Shown: positions 29,679 through 38,405 of the stretch, in pieces | How the letters are laid out: every line of letters starts with the position of its first letter | Numbering within the stretch: position 1 is the stretch's first letter | NCBI RefSeq assembly: GCF_003369445.1 | Contig: NZ_QRCU01000041.1 | Span: 61,608-125,607 of the forward strand | Length of the DNA: 64,000 nucleotides | Direction of reading: 5' to 3' | Origin: Arthrobacter silvisoli | GTDB lineage: Bacteria; Actinomycetota; Actinomycetes; Actinomycetales; Micrococcaceae | The notes under the pieces: generated by a model | Databases searched by the model: none | What the model saw: the letters and a program-made list of their open reading frames with translations, nothing else | What the model was told of the DNA's origin: nothing | Position numbers and translations under genes: made by a program

Positions 29679-31116
29679 CGTGGTTCATTTCGCCTGCCCG
29701 CACCGACGGGCTGGTGGGGCCGAGCCGGCCGGCTGCGTCCGCCGTCGCCGTTTCCGCCTTCCCGGAGGCGCGCTGATCGATGTCCTCGAGGGAGCGGCCG
29801 CTGGTGGAAACGCCGAAGACGAGGACCACCAGGGCCGCGCCTCCGAGGACCGCCATGACCATGGTGAACACACCGCCGAAGCCCAGCACCGGGTAGGCCG
29901 CGCCGATCAGGATCGGAGCGGTGATGCCGCCGATCCGGCCGAAGGCCGAAGCGCTGCCCATACCGGTTGCGCGGAGCCTGGTTCCGTAGACCTCAGGGGT
30001 GTAGGCGTAGAGGCCGGCGTAGCAGCCGTTCATGAAGAAGGAGAGCAGGGATCCGAAGGCCAGGACCGCGCCCTCGGCAGGGGCCTGGGACAACAGGAAC
30101 GCCGAGACTGCGCCGCCGGTCAGGTAGATCGCGATGGTCACGCGGCGGCTGAGCCGTTCATTCAGGAACGCCGCACTGTAGTAGCCCGGAATCTGCGCGA
30201 TGGTAATGATCAGCGAGTACGTGAAGCTGCCCGTGATTGTCATCCCCTTGGCTACGAGGAGTGAGGGAATCCAGACGAAGAAGCCGTAGAAGGAGAAGGT
30301 CACCGAGACCCAGAGGAGCCAGATGACCGCCGTGCGGCGGGCGTTGCCGTGCCGCCACAGGTCTGCCTGCTGGAACAGCGGCGGCGCCTTCGGCGTCTCT
30401 GCCCTGACAGCGACGACGGCTGAGCCGCTGGTGCGGACGAGGCGTCCTTCTTCGAGGCCTTGGACGATCTGTTCGGCTTCGGCGTCGCGGCCCCGGGTGA
30501 GGAGCCAGCGCGGGGATTCGGGAAGGACCCGCCGCCACCAGAGGAGCATCACGATCGGGGCCGCCGTGACGAGCTGGCCGATCCGCCATCCCTCAGGGGA
30601 ACCGGCGACGACGGTGGTGCCGATCAGCGCGGCGCTGACGTAGCCGAGGGCGAAGAAGCCGGCCACCGCACCGACGAAGAAGCCGCGCCGCTTCTTCGGG
30701 ATGAACTCGGCGATGAAGGTGGGAATGATGGCGGCCTCGGCGCCGATGCCGATGCCTGCGATCACCCGCATGGTGAAGAAGAACTCCCAGTTCTGGGAGA
30801 ACGCGGCAACGACGGTCGCGGTGGCGTAGAGGGCCAGGGCGTACATCATCACCTTGCGGCGGCCTATCCGGTCGCCAAGGGCGCCGGCTCCGATCGCTCC
30901 GATGAAGATACCGATCAGGAGCGAGCTGCCGATGAGTCCGGCCTGGGCGCCGTCCAGGTGCCAGAGCGGTTTGATGATCGGCATGATGTAGGAGACGAGC
31001 GAGCCGTCCATGCCGTCGAAGAGCAGACCAAGGCCTCCGATGAACGCCAGCTGGATGTGGGGCTTGCCGACCCGCATGCCGTCCATGCGTTCAAGGAGTG
31101 ACCGCGTCGTTGCCAT
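29668..31116 (-). CDS. MFS transporter, sugar/aromatic-acid type
   Basis: 482 residues with 12 helices. The loop 2-3 motif GDRIGRRK, RVIAGIGIGAEAAIIPTFIAEFIPKKRRG after helix 4 and PESPRWLLTRGR in the central loop place it in the sugar-porter/AAHS group of proton symporters. The ATG at 31116 follows AAAGG by eight bases. The promoter TATAAA (31243-31238) and the palindrome TTGGCATGCCAA lie about 125 bp upstream. It presumably imports the substrate of the amidohydrolase encoded next to it; that is inference from the operon. Confidence 0.87.
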   Translation of the reverse strand: MATTRSLLERMDGMRVGKPHIQLAFIGGLGLLFDGMDGSLVSYIMPIIKPLWHLDGAQAGLIGSSLLIGIFIGAIGAGALGDRIGRRKVMMYALALYATATVVAAFSQNWEFFFTMRVIAGIGIGAEAAIIPTFIAEFIPKKRRGFFVGAVAGFFALGYVSAALIGTTVVAGSPEGWRIGQLVTAAPIVMLLWWRRVLPESPRWLLTRGRDAEAEQIVQGLEEGRLVRTSGSAVVAVRAETPKAPPLFQQADLWRHGNARRTAVIWLLWVSVTFSFYGFFVWIPSLLVAKGMTITGSFTYSLIITIAQIPGYYSAAFLNERLSRRVTIAIYLTGGAVSAFLLSQAPAEGAVLAFGSLLSFFMNGCYAGLYAYTPEVYGTRLRATGMGSASAFGRIGGITAPILIGAAYPVLGFGGVFTMVMAVLGGAALVVLVFGVSTSGRSLEDIDQRASGKAETATADAAGRLGPTSPSVRAGEMNHDAG

Positions 31117-31237
31117 CACATTGCCTTTCTGTTGGGGAGAACGGGAATCCTGTGTGGGGTACCAGAGCGTCCATTCATCGCTCCTGGCATACAGGATTCC
31201 ATTATTTGTGTGCAATGTCACTAGTGAAAGGTGACAT

Positions 31238-31258
31238 TTTATAGTTTTGGCATGCCAA
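31238..31258 (-). promoter_or_regulatory. GntR-1 operator and -10 of the MFS-amidohydrolase operon
   Basis: TTGGCATGCCAA at 31247-31258 is the first of three identical 12-bp palindromes in this cluster. Three bases separate it from the minus-strand -10 TATAAA (31243-31238). Exactly the same spacing occurs at the cyclodeaminase-like gene. The regulator would sit in the spacer between -35 and -10. Confidence 0.75.
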
Positions 31259-31272
31259 GTGACCGAGCCGCC

Positions 31273-32259
31273 CTAGGCGGAGAGATCGACCTTCAGGCCG
31301 AGGCCGCGCTCCACCGCGGCGTCATAGAGAAGCCGCCCGATGGCCAGGTCCTGCAGCCCCATGCCGACGGAGTTGAAGAGGGTCACTTGCTCGCGGCTTT
31401 CTCGGCCGGCCACCGAACCGGCGATCACCTGGCCGAGCTCGCCCGCCACGTCCTCGACCCGAAGTGCCCCCTCCTCGACCGCGAGGAGCAAATCGCCGGA
31501 CTTCGCCAGTGCGGTTTCCAAGCTGTCTACCACCACCCGCGAGCGCGCCATCGCCTCGGCATCGACCTCGCGGTGGTCGGGGCGGGGGCGGGCTCCGACC
31601 GCATTGACGTGCAGGCCCTCGCCGAACCACCGGCCGAAGACAATCGGCGACACTGACGGGGTCAGCGTGCACACGACATCACTGGCATCCAGGACCCCGG
31701 GCAAGCGTTCCGCGCGGACAACCTCGACACCATGACGTTCCACGGCACGGCGGAAGGAATCCACGGTCGCAGCCGTGCGGGACCAGACCACCACGGTGTC
31801 GATCGGGAGGACCGCCCGCAGTGCTTCGACGTGCGCAACCGCCAAGGCACCTGCTCCGACCAGGCCCAGGACCCTGCTGTCGGGCCGGGCAAGGTGGCGG
31901 GAAGCCACAGCTGTCATGGCCGCAGTCCGGATCCGGGTGGGGACACGCCCGTCGAGCAGGGCAAGGGTTTCGCCCGTTGACCGGTCGGCGAGGACAATCG
32001 ACGAGCGCTGGGACGGCAGCCCCGCCTGGGCATTCTCCGGGATGTCACTGAGCAGTTTCGAGGCGACCAGGCCGCGCGGCGCCGAGGCTGCGGCCATGAC
32101 CAGGTAGCGGGAATCGGCGTCGGGAAGCTTCATGGAAAGCGGGGCCGGCTGGGCGGCCGCACCGTTCGCCTGGTCTACCAGGCTGCTTTCCAGCGCTTGG
32201 ATCGTCGCTTTCATGTCAACCGCTGCAGCCAGCTCTGAAGCGCTGAGAATAAGGGCCAA
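31273..32259 (-). CDS. Ornithine cyclodeaminase/mu-crystallin family protein
   Basis: 328 residues. N-terminal substrate domain, then a Rossmann domain with LGLVGAGALAVAHVEALRAV (NAD(P)-binding, about residue 125) and a second part with NAVGARPRPDHREVD. Members are ornithine cyclodeaminases, alanine or imine reductases, or ketimine reductases; the exact reaction is undetermined. The TTG start at 32257-32259 has AAGGAG six bases upstream. It is transcribed away from the GntR gene with operators between. In a catabolic setting it may act on an imine or amino acid released by the amidohydrolase (inference). Confidence 0.82.
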   Translation of the reverse strand: MALILSASELAAAVDMKATIQALESSLVDQANGAAAQPAPLSMKLPDADSRYLVMAAASAPRGLVASKLLSDIPENAQAGLPSQRSSIVLADRSTGETLALLDGRVPTRIRTAAMTAVASRHLARPDSRVLGLVGAGALAVAHVEALRAVLPIDTVVVWSRTAATVDSFRRAVERHGVEVVRAERLPGVLDASDVVCTLTPSVSPIVFGRWFGEGLHVNAVGARPRPDHREVDAEAMARSRVVVDSLETALAKSGDLLLAVEEGALRVEDVAGELGQVIAGSVAGRESREQVTLFNSVGMGLQDLAIGRLLYDAAVERGLGLKVDLSA

Positions 32260-32295
32260 GGGGGTCTCCTTCCAAAGTGTTATCAGGATCACGAT

Positions 32296-32316
32296 AGAAT
32301 ACTTTTGGCATGCCAA
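32296..32316 (-). promoter_or_regulatory. GntR-1 operator and -10 of the cyclodeaminase-like gene
   Basis: TTGGCATGCCAA at 32305-32316 lies three bases upstream of the minus-strand -10 TATTCT (32301-32296), the same geometry as at 31.24 kb. Its centre is 63 bp from the next copy. Confidence 0.75.
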
Positions 32317-32338
32317 ACAGGGATGGCGTCCGGGAAAC

Positions 32339-32379
32339 TTGCCGAATTCATCGCTTCGGGTGGATTATTGGCATGCCAA
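32339..32379 (+). promoter_or_regulatory. GntR-1 operator and promoter of the gntR gene
   Basis: TTGGCATGCCAA at 32368-32379. A candidate promoter, TTGCCG at 32339 and GATTAT at 32363 with an 18-bp spacer, is overlapped at its -10, consistent with autorepression of the regulator. Confidence 0.65.
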
Positions 32380-32428
32380 AGAAGCCCGCGCCGTCGAGGT
32401 GGGCAGCAAGTGAGAAAAGGAGCCCCTG

Positions 32429-33100
32429 ATGACCGCTGAGGCGATGGCGACGCGACCTTCGGCTTCGCGCACCGGGAGCGTCTACGAGTGGATACGCGAG
32501 CGGATCATCGACGGCACATACCCGCCCGGACAGCGGATCCGCGAGCGCGAGGTCGCCCTGGAACTGGAGGTATCGCGCGTTCCGGTGCGGGAGGCGCTCC
32601 CCCAGCTCGAAAGCGAAGGCTACATCGAAACGCTCCCCCGGCGCGGCGCCGTCGTGACCCACCTGACCGTCCAGGGCGTCACGGAACTGTTCGACGTCCG
32701 CGCCAGCCTCGAAGTCCTCGCCGCCCGCCTGGCGGCCGAGGCAGCGGCGGCGGGGGCGGACACCGGCCGCCTGACGGGCCTGCTGGCCGAAGCGGGCAGG
32801 GCGCTTGTCACGGGCGACGAACGGCTGATCGCCGACCTCAACGCCCAGATCCACGAAGAAATCCTTGAGCTGAGCGGCAGCCGCCTGCTCAAGCGGCTGA
32901 TGTCGCCGGTCAACGGCCAGCTCCGCCGGCTCTTCCACGTGGCCGCGGACCGCGACCAGGCCGTGCAGCACGACGAGCACAGCACCATCGTCCAGGCGAT
33001 CCTGGGCGGGCATGCCGAACTTGCCGCCGCGCTGGCGTTCGCGCACGTGGAGCACAGCCGCAACGAGTGCCTGCCGATTGTGGAGAAAAGCCTCGAATGA
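32429..33100 (+). CDS. GntR family regulator, FCD (FadR/VanR) type
   Basis: 223 residues. N-terminal winged helix (about 16-80) with ERIIDGTYPPGQRIREREVALELEVSRVPVREAL (in parts), where VSRVPVREAL is the recognition helix, then a helical FCD ligand-binding domain with an Asp/His metal-type set (LFDVRASLE; DLNAQIHEE; DEHSTIVQAI; AFAHVEHSRNE). It probably represses the amidohydrolase-MFS operon, the cyclodeaminase-like gene and itself through TTGGCATGCCAA, with release by a metabolite of the pathway. AAGGAG lies six bases before the ATG. A hairpin follows the stop. Confidence 0.9.
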   Translation: MTAEAMATRPSASRTGSVYEWIRERIIDGTYPPGQRIREREVALELEVSRVPVREALPQLESEGYIETLPRRGAVVTHLTVQGVTELFDVRASLEVLAARLAAEAAAAGADTGRLTGLLAEAGRALVTGDERLIADLNAQIHEEILELSGSRLLKRLMSPVNGQLRRLFHVAADRDQAVQHDEHSTIVQAILGGHAELAAALAFAHVEHSRNECLPIVEKSLE

Positions 33101-33131
33101 GCATGCACCCCTGGTTTCCCGGGGTGCATGC
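33101..33131 (+). terminator. Hairpin after the gntR gene
   Basis: GCATGCACCCC (33101-33111) pairs perfectly with GGGGTGCATGC (33121-33131), directly after the stop codon. There is no T-run, so termination is likely but not certain. Confidence 0.6.
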
Positions 33132-33132
33132 C

Positions 33133-33335
33133 CGCACGGTTGCGGCCGGACCCAGCCGCTGTTGTACATGACGTACTTAGCGCGGGAGAAGTCCTTCAGA
33201 GCGTAGATGGACAGGTCCCGGCCCCTAGCCCGGGCCCTCCATCGCGTTGCCGCCGACGGCGATCGTCAGCCCGTCCTTGCGGACGTCCTCGAGCGCGGCG
33301 AGCACCCTCTTGTCATGCGCCCGGGATCATCGAAC
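33133..33335 (-). pseudogene. Possible gene remnant
   Basis: No intact gene fits here. On the minus strand two short coding-like stretches appear in different frames: one reading KRVLAALEDVRKDGLTIAVG and ending at a stop near 33228, the next, +1 shifted, reading LSIYALKDFSRAKYVMYN. Their ordinary amino-acid composition suggests the tail of a decayed gene. The family is not recognised. Confidence 0.3.
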
Positions 33336-33374
33336 CGCACCGCCGTGGCTTGCTGCCAAAACCGCATACAAGAA

Positions 33375-33416
33375 AACCCCGCCTGAAGCTGCATACTCGC
33401 ATGCACTGGCGGGGTT
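33375..33416 (-). terminator. Terminator of the tRNA-Thr gene
   Basis: AACCCCGCC (33375-33383) pairs with GGCGGGGTT (33408-33416), with further pairing of TGCAT and ATGCA in the loop region; on the minus strand it ends GGGGTTTTCTTG. It lies eight bases after the tRNA. Confidence 0.85.
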
Positions 33417-33423
33417 CAATCGG

Positions 33424-33497
33424 AGCCCCCTGCCGGATTCGAACCGGCGACCCCCTGTTTACAAGACAGGTGCTCTGGCCAACTGAGCTAAGGAGGC
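33424..33497 (-). tRNA. tRNA-Thr (anticodon TGT)
   Basis: 74 bases without CCA. Acceptor arm GCCTCCT with AGGGGGC, D-arm TAGCTCAGTTGGCCAGAGC, anticodon arm CCTGT-CTTGTAA-ACAGG giving anticodon TGT, and T-arm GCCGGTTCGAATCCGGC. It stands alone and reads threonine ACA and, by wobble, other ACN codons. No integrase or duplicated 3' end is seen nearby. Confidence 0.95.
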
Positions 33498-33607
33498 GTG
33501 TCCCGGCGGACCCGGAACCTCTGCCCCGGCCTTACGCGGGGCACTGCGTCAAAAAAGAACGCTCAACAAGGGTAGCTCATTCCTGGGCCCACCCTCCAAA
33601 ACGCGGC

Positions 33608-33644
33608 TGCGGGCCGCGCGCCGAAACCAAGAGCGCGGCCCGCA
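33608..33644 (-). terminator. Terminator hairpin after the DsbA-like gene
   Basis: TGCGGGCCGCGC (33608-33619) pairs perfectly with GCGCGGCCCGCA (33633-33644). It lies 12 bp after the stop codon of the minus-strand gene. Confidence 0.75.
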
Positions 33645-33656
33645 AACGCAGGGAAG

Positions 33657-34541
33657 TCACTTCTTCGCGGCGATGGCCTTGTTCAGTTCGCCGGGGAAGT
33701 CCGGGGTCGTCTGGCCGTTCCACTGCTTGCCGTCGATGAAGACGGTGGGCGTGCCGGTGACGCCGATGTTCGCGGTCTCCTGGGTGATGACCTTCACGTA
33801 GGGCCGGTAGGTCTTGTTGTCCACGCAGGAGTCGATGTTGGCGGCGCCCACCTCAGTGGCCATCTTCTTGAGGTCGTTGTCCGAGATGCCGGCGCTGCCC
33901 TCGGCGGGCTGGCGTTCGAACAGCAGGTTGAAGAAGGCCGCGTACTTGTCCGGCGAGGTGTTCACCACGCAGGCCGCCGCATTGGCGGCGCGGGAGGAGT
34001 AGTTGGTGGTGGAGCGGCTGTCCAGGAAGCCCAGGGCTCGGTATTCCAGGGTGATCTTGCCTTCATCCCGCAGCTTGGTCAGCGTTTCGCCGTACGCAGT
34101 TTCGAAGCTCTTGCAGACGGGGCAGATGAAGTCGATGTACGCCACGACCTTGACGGGCTTTCCCGCCTCGGCCTCGGCGCCCGGTGCGACGACGGTGGCG
34201 GGCTTGGTGGCCGGTGCGGACGGCAGGGCGGCGAGGTCGACGCTGGCGGCCTCGGACTTGGCCACTTCGGTGCCCTTCAGCAGAGTCACGCCACCGTGCA
34301 CGTTGCCGTTGGCCGGCGTCGGGCCCTTGTCCGCGATGGGGGCGTTGTTCTGGATGCCCTGCATGACGGTCACCGCGATGATGCCAACGATCACCACAAC
34401 GGCAACCACGATGCCCCAGCCGATGAGCAGCTTGTTCCGTTTGTCCCTCTTAAGCTGCGCTTCGCGGATCTCGCGGGCGCGTTCCCGGGCCTGGGCGGTG
34501 CGCTCTGCCTTGGACAGGCGTGGTTCGTTTGCGGGGCTCAT
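33657..34541 (-). CDS. Membrane-anchored DsbA-like thiol-disulfide protein
   Basis: 294 residues: a charged cytoplasmic N-terminus (about 1-37), one transmembrane helix (about 39-60), a linker, and an extracytoplasmic thioredoxin-fold domain (Thioredoxin_4) with the active site FICPVCKSFE (Cys 140 and 143) and the cis-proline loop GVTGTPTVFIDG. A second cysteine pair (ACVVN, SCVDN) may form a structural disulfide as in actinobacterial DsbA. It probably oxidises or isomerises cysteines in exported proteins. Single gene, divergent from otsA, with its own terminator. Confidence 0.9.
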   Translation of the reverse strand: MSPANEPRLSKAERTAQARERAREIREAQLKRDKRNKLLIGWGIVVAVVVIVGIIAVTVMQGIQNNAPIADKGPTPANGNVHGGVTLLKGTEVAKSEAASVDLAALPSAPATKPATVVAPGAEAEAGKPVKVVAYIDFICPVCKSFETAYGETLTKLRDEGKITLEYRALGFLDSRSTTNYSSRAANAAACVVNTSPDKYAAFFNLLFERQPAEGSAGISDNDLKKMATEVGAANIDSCVDNKTYRPYVKVITQETANIGVTGTPTVFIDGKQWNGQTTPDFPGELNKAIAAKK

Positions 34542-34714
34542 CAGTTCCTCGTTGTTCGGTGGCTGTTACGGGGGTAGGGCACTGTGGCCAGTTTACGGGT
34601 GAAGACCGCGCGTCCGGCTGAGGGCGCCACCCCGTCCAATGAACGAGCGGATGTGGGTGATGATTCCCGCCGGTAGGGTGGGATGTGAGTCACAAGCCAT
34701 CCCAGGGGGCAGCA

Positions 34715-36205
34715 ATGCAGAATCCGGCAAGCGAAAAACTCACGGCCAAGGCGAAGGAAAGACCCTCGCCCGCGCCGGCCAAATACGACTTCATGGTGGT
34801 CTCCAACCGGCTGCCTGTGGACCGCTGTTCCGCTGACGACACGGCGAACAGCGGCGAAGGCTGGAGGCGCTCGCCCGGCGGGCTGGTCACGGCCCTGGCC
34901 CCCTTCATGGCAAAAAGCGACGGCGCGTGGGTCGGCTGGCACGGCGCCCCGGACGAAGCCGTCGAACCTTTCAGCCACGACGACATGGATCTGATCCCCG
35001 TGGAGCTCAGCGCGGACGATGTTGAGCTGTATTACGAAGGCTTTTCCAACGCCACGCTGTGGCCGCTTTACCACGACGTGATCGCCCGCCCGGAGTTCCA
35101 CCGGACGTGGTGGGACGCCTACCGCCGCGTGAACCAGAGGTTCGCCGACGCCGTCGTGCAGTCCGCCGACAAGAACGCCACGATCTGGGTGCAGGACTAC
35201 CAGCTTCAGCTGGTCCCGCAGATGCTGCGCAGGGTGCGTCCGGACCTGAAAATCGGCTTCTTCAACCACATTCCGTTCCCGCCGCCGGAAATCTTCGCCC
35301 AGCTGCCCTGGCGGCAGGCGATCCTCGAAGGCCTGCTGGGCTCGGACCTGGTGGGCTTCCAGCGCCCCAGCGATGCCGCGAACTTCATGCGCTCCGCCCG
35401 CCGCTTCCTCGGGGCGAGCGTCAAGCAGCAGCAGGTACAAGTCCGGGATTCCATCGGCGAAGTTACACACATCGCCCGCGCCCAGGCCTTCCCGATCTCC
35501 ATCGCGGTGGAGCAGATCAGCGAGCTCGCCGAGCGCCCGGACATCGTCGAGCGCGCACGGCAGATCCGCCACGACCTCGGCAATCCGCGGACCATCCTGT
35601 TGGGCGTGGACCGCCTCGACTACACCAAGGGCATCCGCCACCGGCTTAAGGCCTTCGAGGAACTGCTGCAGGACGGCAGCCTGAAAGTCCAGGACGCCAC
35701 GCTCATCCAGGTGGCCAGCCCCAGCCGTGAGCGCGTGGAACAGTACCGGATCCTCCGCGAGGAGATCGAAGGCACGGTGGGCCATATCAACGGCACATAC
35801 GACACCATGCAGAACACCGCGGTGCGCTACCTCCACCACAGCTACCCGGTGGAGGAAATGGTGGCGCTGTACCTCGCCGCGGACGTCATGCTGGTCACGG
35901 CACTGCGGGACGGCATGAACCTCGTTGCCAAGGAATACGTCGCCGCGCGGACCAACCACACCGGCGCCCTGGTGCTGAGCGAGTTCACCGGCGCGGCCGA
36001 CCAGCTCAAGCAGGCCCTCCTCGTGAATCCGCACGACATCGACGGGCTCAAGAGCACCATCATGCGGGCGGTCGACCTGCCGGCAGGCGAGGCCCGGCGC
36101 AGGATGCGCGCCATGCGCAAGCAGATCCTGGACCACGACGTCGACCACTGGTCCTCCGAATTCCTCGCCGCCCTGGCAGAAAAGGTGGTCCGCAATGACA
36201 GCTGA
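34715..36205 (+). CDS. otsA: Trehalose-6-phosphate synthase
   Basis: 496 residues from the ATG at 34715, which follows AGGGGG by five bases; a GTG at 34685 is an alternative. GT20 glycosyltransferase making trehalose-6-phosphate from a nucleotide-glucose and glucose-6-phosphate. Family signatures: VVSNRLPVDR at the N-terminus, WVQDYQLQLVPQMLR, GFFNHIPFPPPEIF, GVDRLDYTKGIRHRL (nucleotide-sugar site) and ALRDGMNLVAKEYVAAR. It overlaps otsB by 11 bp, so the pair is one operon for osmotic and stress-linked trehalose synthesis. Confidence 0.95.
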   Translation: MQNPASEKLTAKAKERPSPAPAKYDFMVVSNRLPVDRCSADDTANSGEGWRRSPGGLVTALAPFMAKSDGAWVGWHGAPDEAVEPFSHDDMDLIPVELSADDVELYYEGFSNATLWPLYHDVIARPEFHRTWWDAYRRVNQRFADAVVQSADKNATIWVQDYQLQLVPQMLRRVRPDLKIGFFNHIPFPPPEIFAQLPWRQAILEGLLGSDLVGFQRPSDAANFMRSARRFLGASVKQQQVQVRDSIGEVTHIARAQAFPISIAVEQISELAERPDIVERARQIRHDLGNPRTILLGVDRLDYTKGIRHRLKAFEELLQDGSLKVQDATLIQVASPSRERVEQYRILREEIEGTVGHINGTYDTMQNTAVRYLHHSYPVEEMVALYLAADVMLVTALRDGMNLVAKEYVAARTNHTGALVLSEFTGAADQLKQALLVNPHDIDGLKSTIMRAVDLPAGEARRRMRAMRKQILDHDVDHWSSEFLAALAEKVVRNDS

Positions 36206-37013
36206 GAACAAGCCGCCCCTGAGCCTCTCGCCCGACCTGCTCGACGCCGTGCGCACCATCGCGGAAACCGAGCAGCTGCTGGTGGCCATGGACTTTGACG
36301 GCACCATCTCGCCGATCGTCGACCATGCCGGTGATGCCCGTCCCTTGCCGCGTTCGGCTGCAGCTCTCGCCGAACTCGCCGCCCTGCCCCGCACGACGAC
36401 GGCGCTCATCTCCGGGCGGGCCCTGTCCAGCCTGCGCGCGGTCGCCGCCCCTCCTGCCGCGACCCTGCTGATCGGCAGCCACGGCGCCGAGGCCTGGCTG
36501 GGGCCCGGCTCCGCCGGGCTGCGGCTGGACCCCGACCAGGAGGCACTGCTGGCGGAGGTCCGCGGAATCCTGGCCGAAATCGTGGCCATCGCTCCGGGGA
36601 CCCTCCTCGAGGACAAGCCCGCCGGCGTCGTGCTCCACACCCGGTTGGCCGACGACGACGTGGCAGAGGACGCCGTCGACGCGGCCCGCACCGCGCTGCA
36701 GGACAAGCACGGTGTCTACCTGAAGGATGGCAAACGCGTCCTGGAAGCCTCCGTGGTCCACGCCTCCAAAGGCGAGGCGCTGGCGTTCCTGCGCCAGGCC
36801 ACCGGCGCGACGGCGGTGCTGTTCGCCGGCGACGACGTCACCGACGAGGACGCACTGGCCAGGCTCCACCCGGGGGACATCGGCGTCAAGGTGGGCCTGG
36901 ACTTCACCCAGGCCCAATTCCGGGTCGAGGCGCCGGTCCACGTGGCAGAACTCCTCGAAGCCGTGCTCCGGGAACGGCGCGAAAATGTCGCCGCCGAACA
37001 CCCGGAAGTGTGA
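36195..37013 (+). CDS. otsB: Trehalose-6-phosphate phosphatase
   Basis: 272-residue HAD-superfamily phosphatase. Motif I is MDFDGTISPIVDHAGDARPLP (Asp 33 nucleophile, Asp 35), motif II the serine/threonine of ALISGRALSSLR, and the metal-binding motif IV FAGDDVTDEDALARL near residue 215. It removes phosphate from the OtsA product to give trehalose. Its ATG lies inside the end of otsA. Confidence 0.95.
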   Translation: MTAENKPPLSLSPDLLDAVRTIAETEQLLVAMDFDGTISPIVDHAGDARPLPRSAAALAELAALPRTTTALISGRALSSLRAVAAPPAATLLIGSHGAEAWLGPGSAGLRLDPDQEALLAEVRGILAEIVAIAPGTLLEDKPAGVVLHTRLADDDVAEDAVDAARTALQDKHGVYLKDGKRVLEASVVHASKGEALAFLRQATGATAVLFAGDDVTDEDALARLHPGDIGVKVGLDFTQAQFRVEAPVHVAELLEAVLRERRENVAAEHPEV

Positions 37014-37025
37014 CGGACGTAACAT

Positions 37026-37056
37026 TTGCTTCGCCTGGGATGATTTCTGGCATACT
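37026..37056 (+). promoter_or_regulatory. Candidate promoter of the sugar ABC ATPase gene
   Basis: TTGCTT at 37026 and CATACT at 37051, spacer 19 bp. A leader of about 155 bases follows with a hairpin-forming stretch (GCGCAC and GTGCG around 37070-37095). This is a weak prediction based only on hexamer similarity. Confidence 0.35.
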
Positions 37057-37219
37057 CTCTTTTGTGACGCGGCGCACAGACACCGTGCGGCGTCGCATGA
37101 GCTCCCTGACCGAGCCGCCTTTCATGAGGCGTCCCTCGGCGGGGAGTCCAACTGAATAAAAAGAACCATTCACAACGGATCGTCCGGCACGTACCTGCCG
37201 GTGAAGGGAAATGAGAACT

Positions 37220-38302
<1,083 letters not shown>

Positions 38303-38331
38303 CGTCCACCGACAAAGCAATAACCGCATAA

Positions 38332-38369
38332 CCGACGGCGGCTCCTCCACACGGATGGGCCGCCGTCGG
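38332..38369 (+). terminator. Terminator after the sugar ABC ATPase gene
   Basis: CCGACGGCGGC (38332-38342) pairs with GCCGCCGTCGG (38359-38369), 30 bp after the stop codon. Confidence 0.75.
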
Positions 38370-38405
38370 CGTTAAACGCCCACTTCATACGGAAGAATTG
38401 ACACC

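Noticed and set aside
33424..33497. tRNA-Thr as an attachment site of an integrated element
   Set aside because: No integrase gene, no duplicated tRNA 3' end and no shift in gene content are visible around it.
34541..36706. A 721-codon minus-strand frame opposite otsA and otsB
   Set aside because: otsA and otsB are unmistakable on the plus strand; the antisense frame has no recognisable domain and no proper start site.
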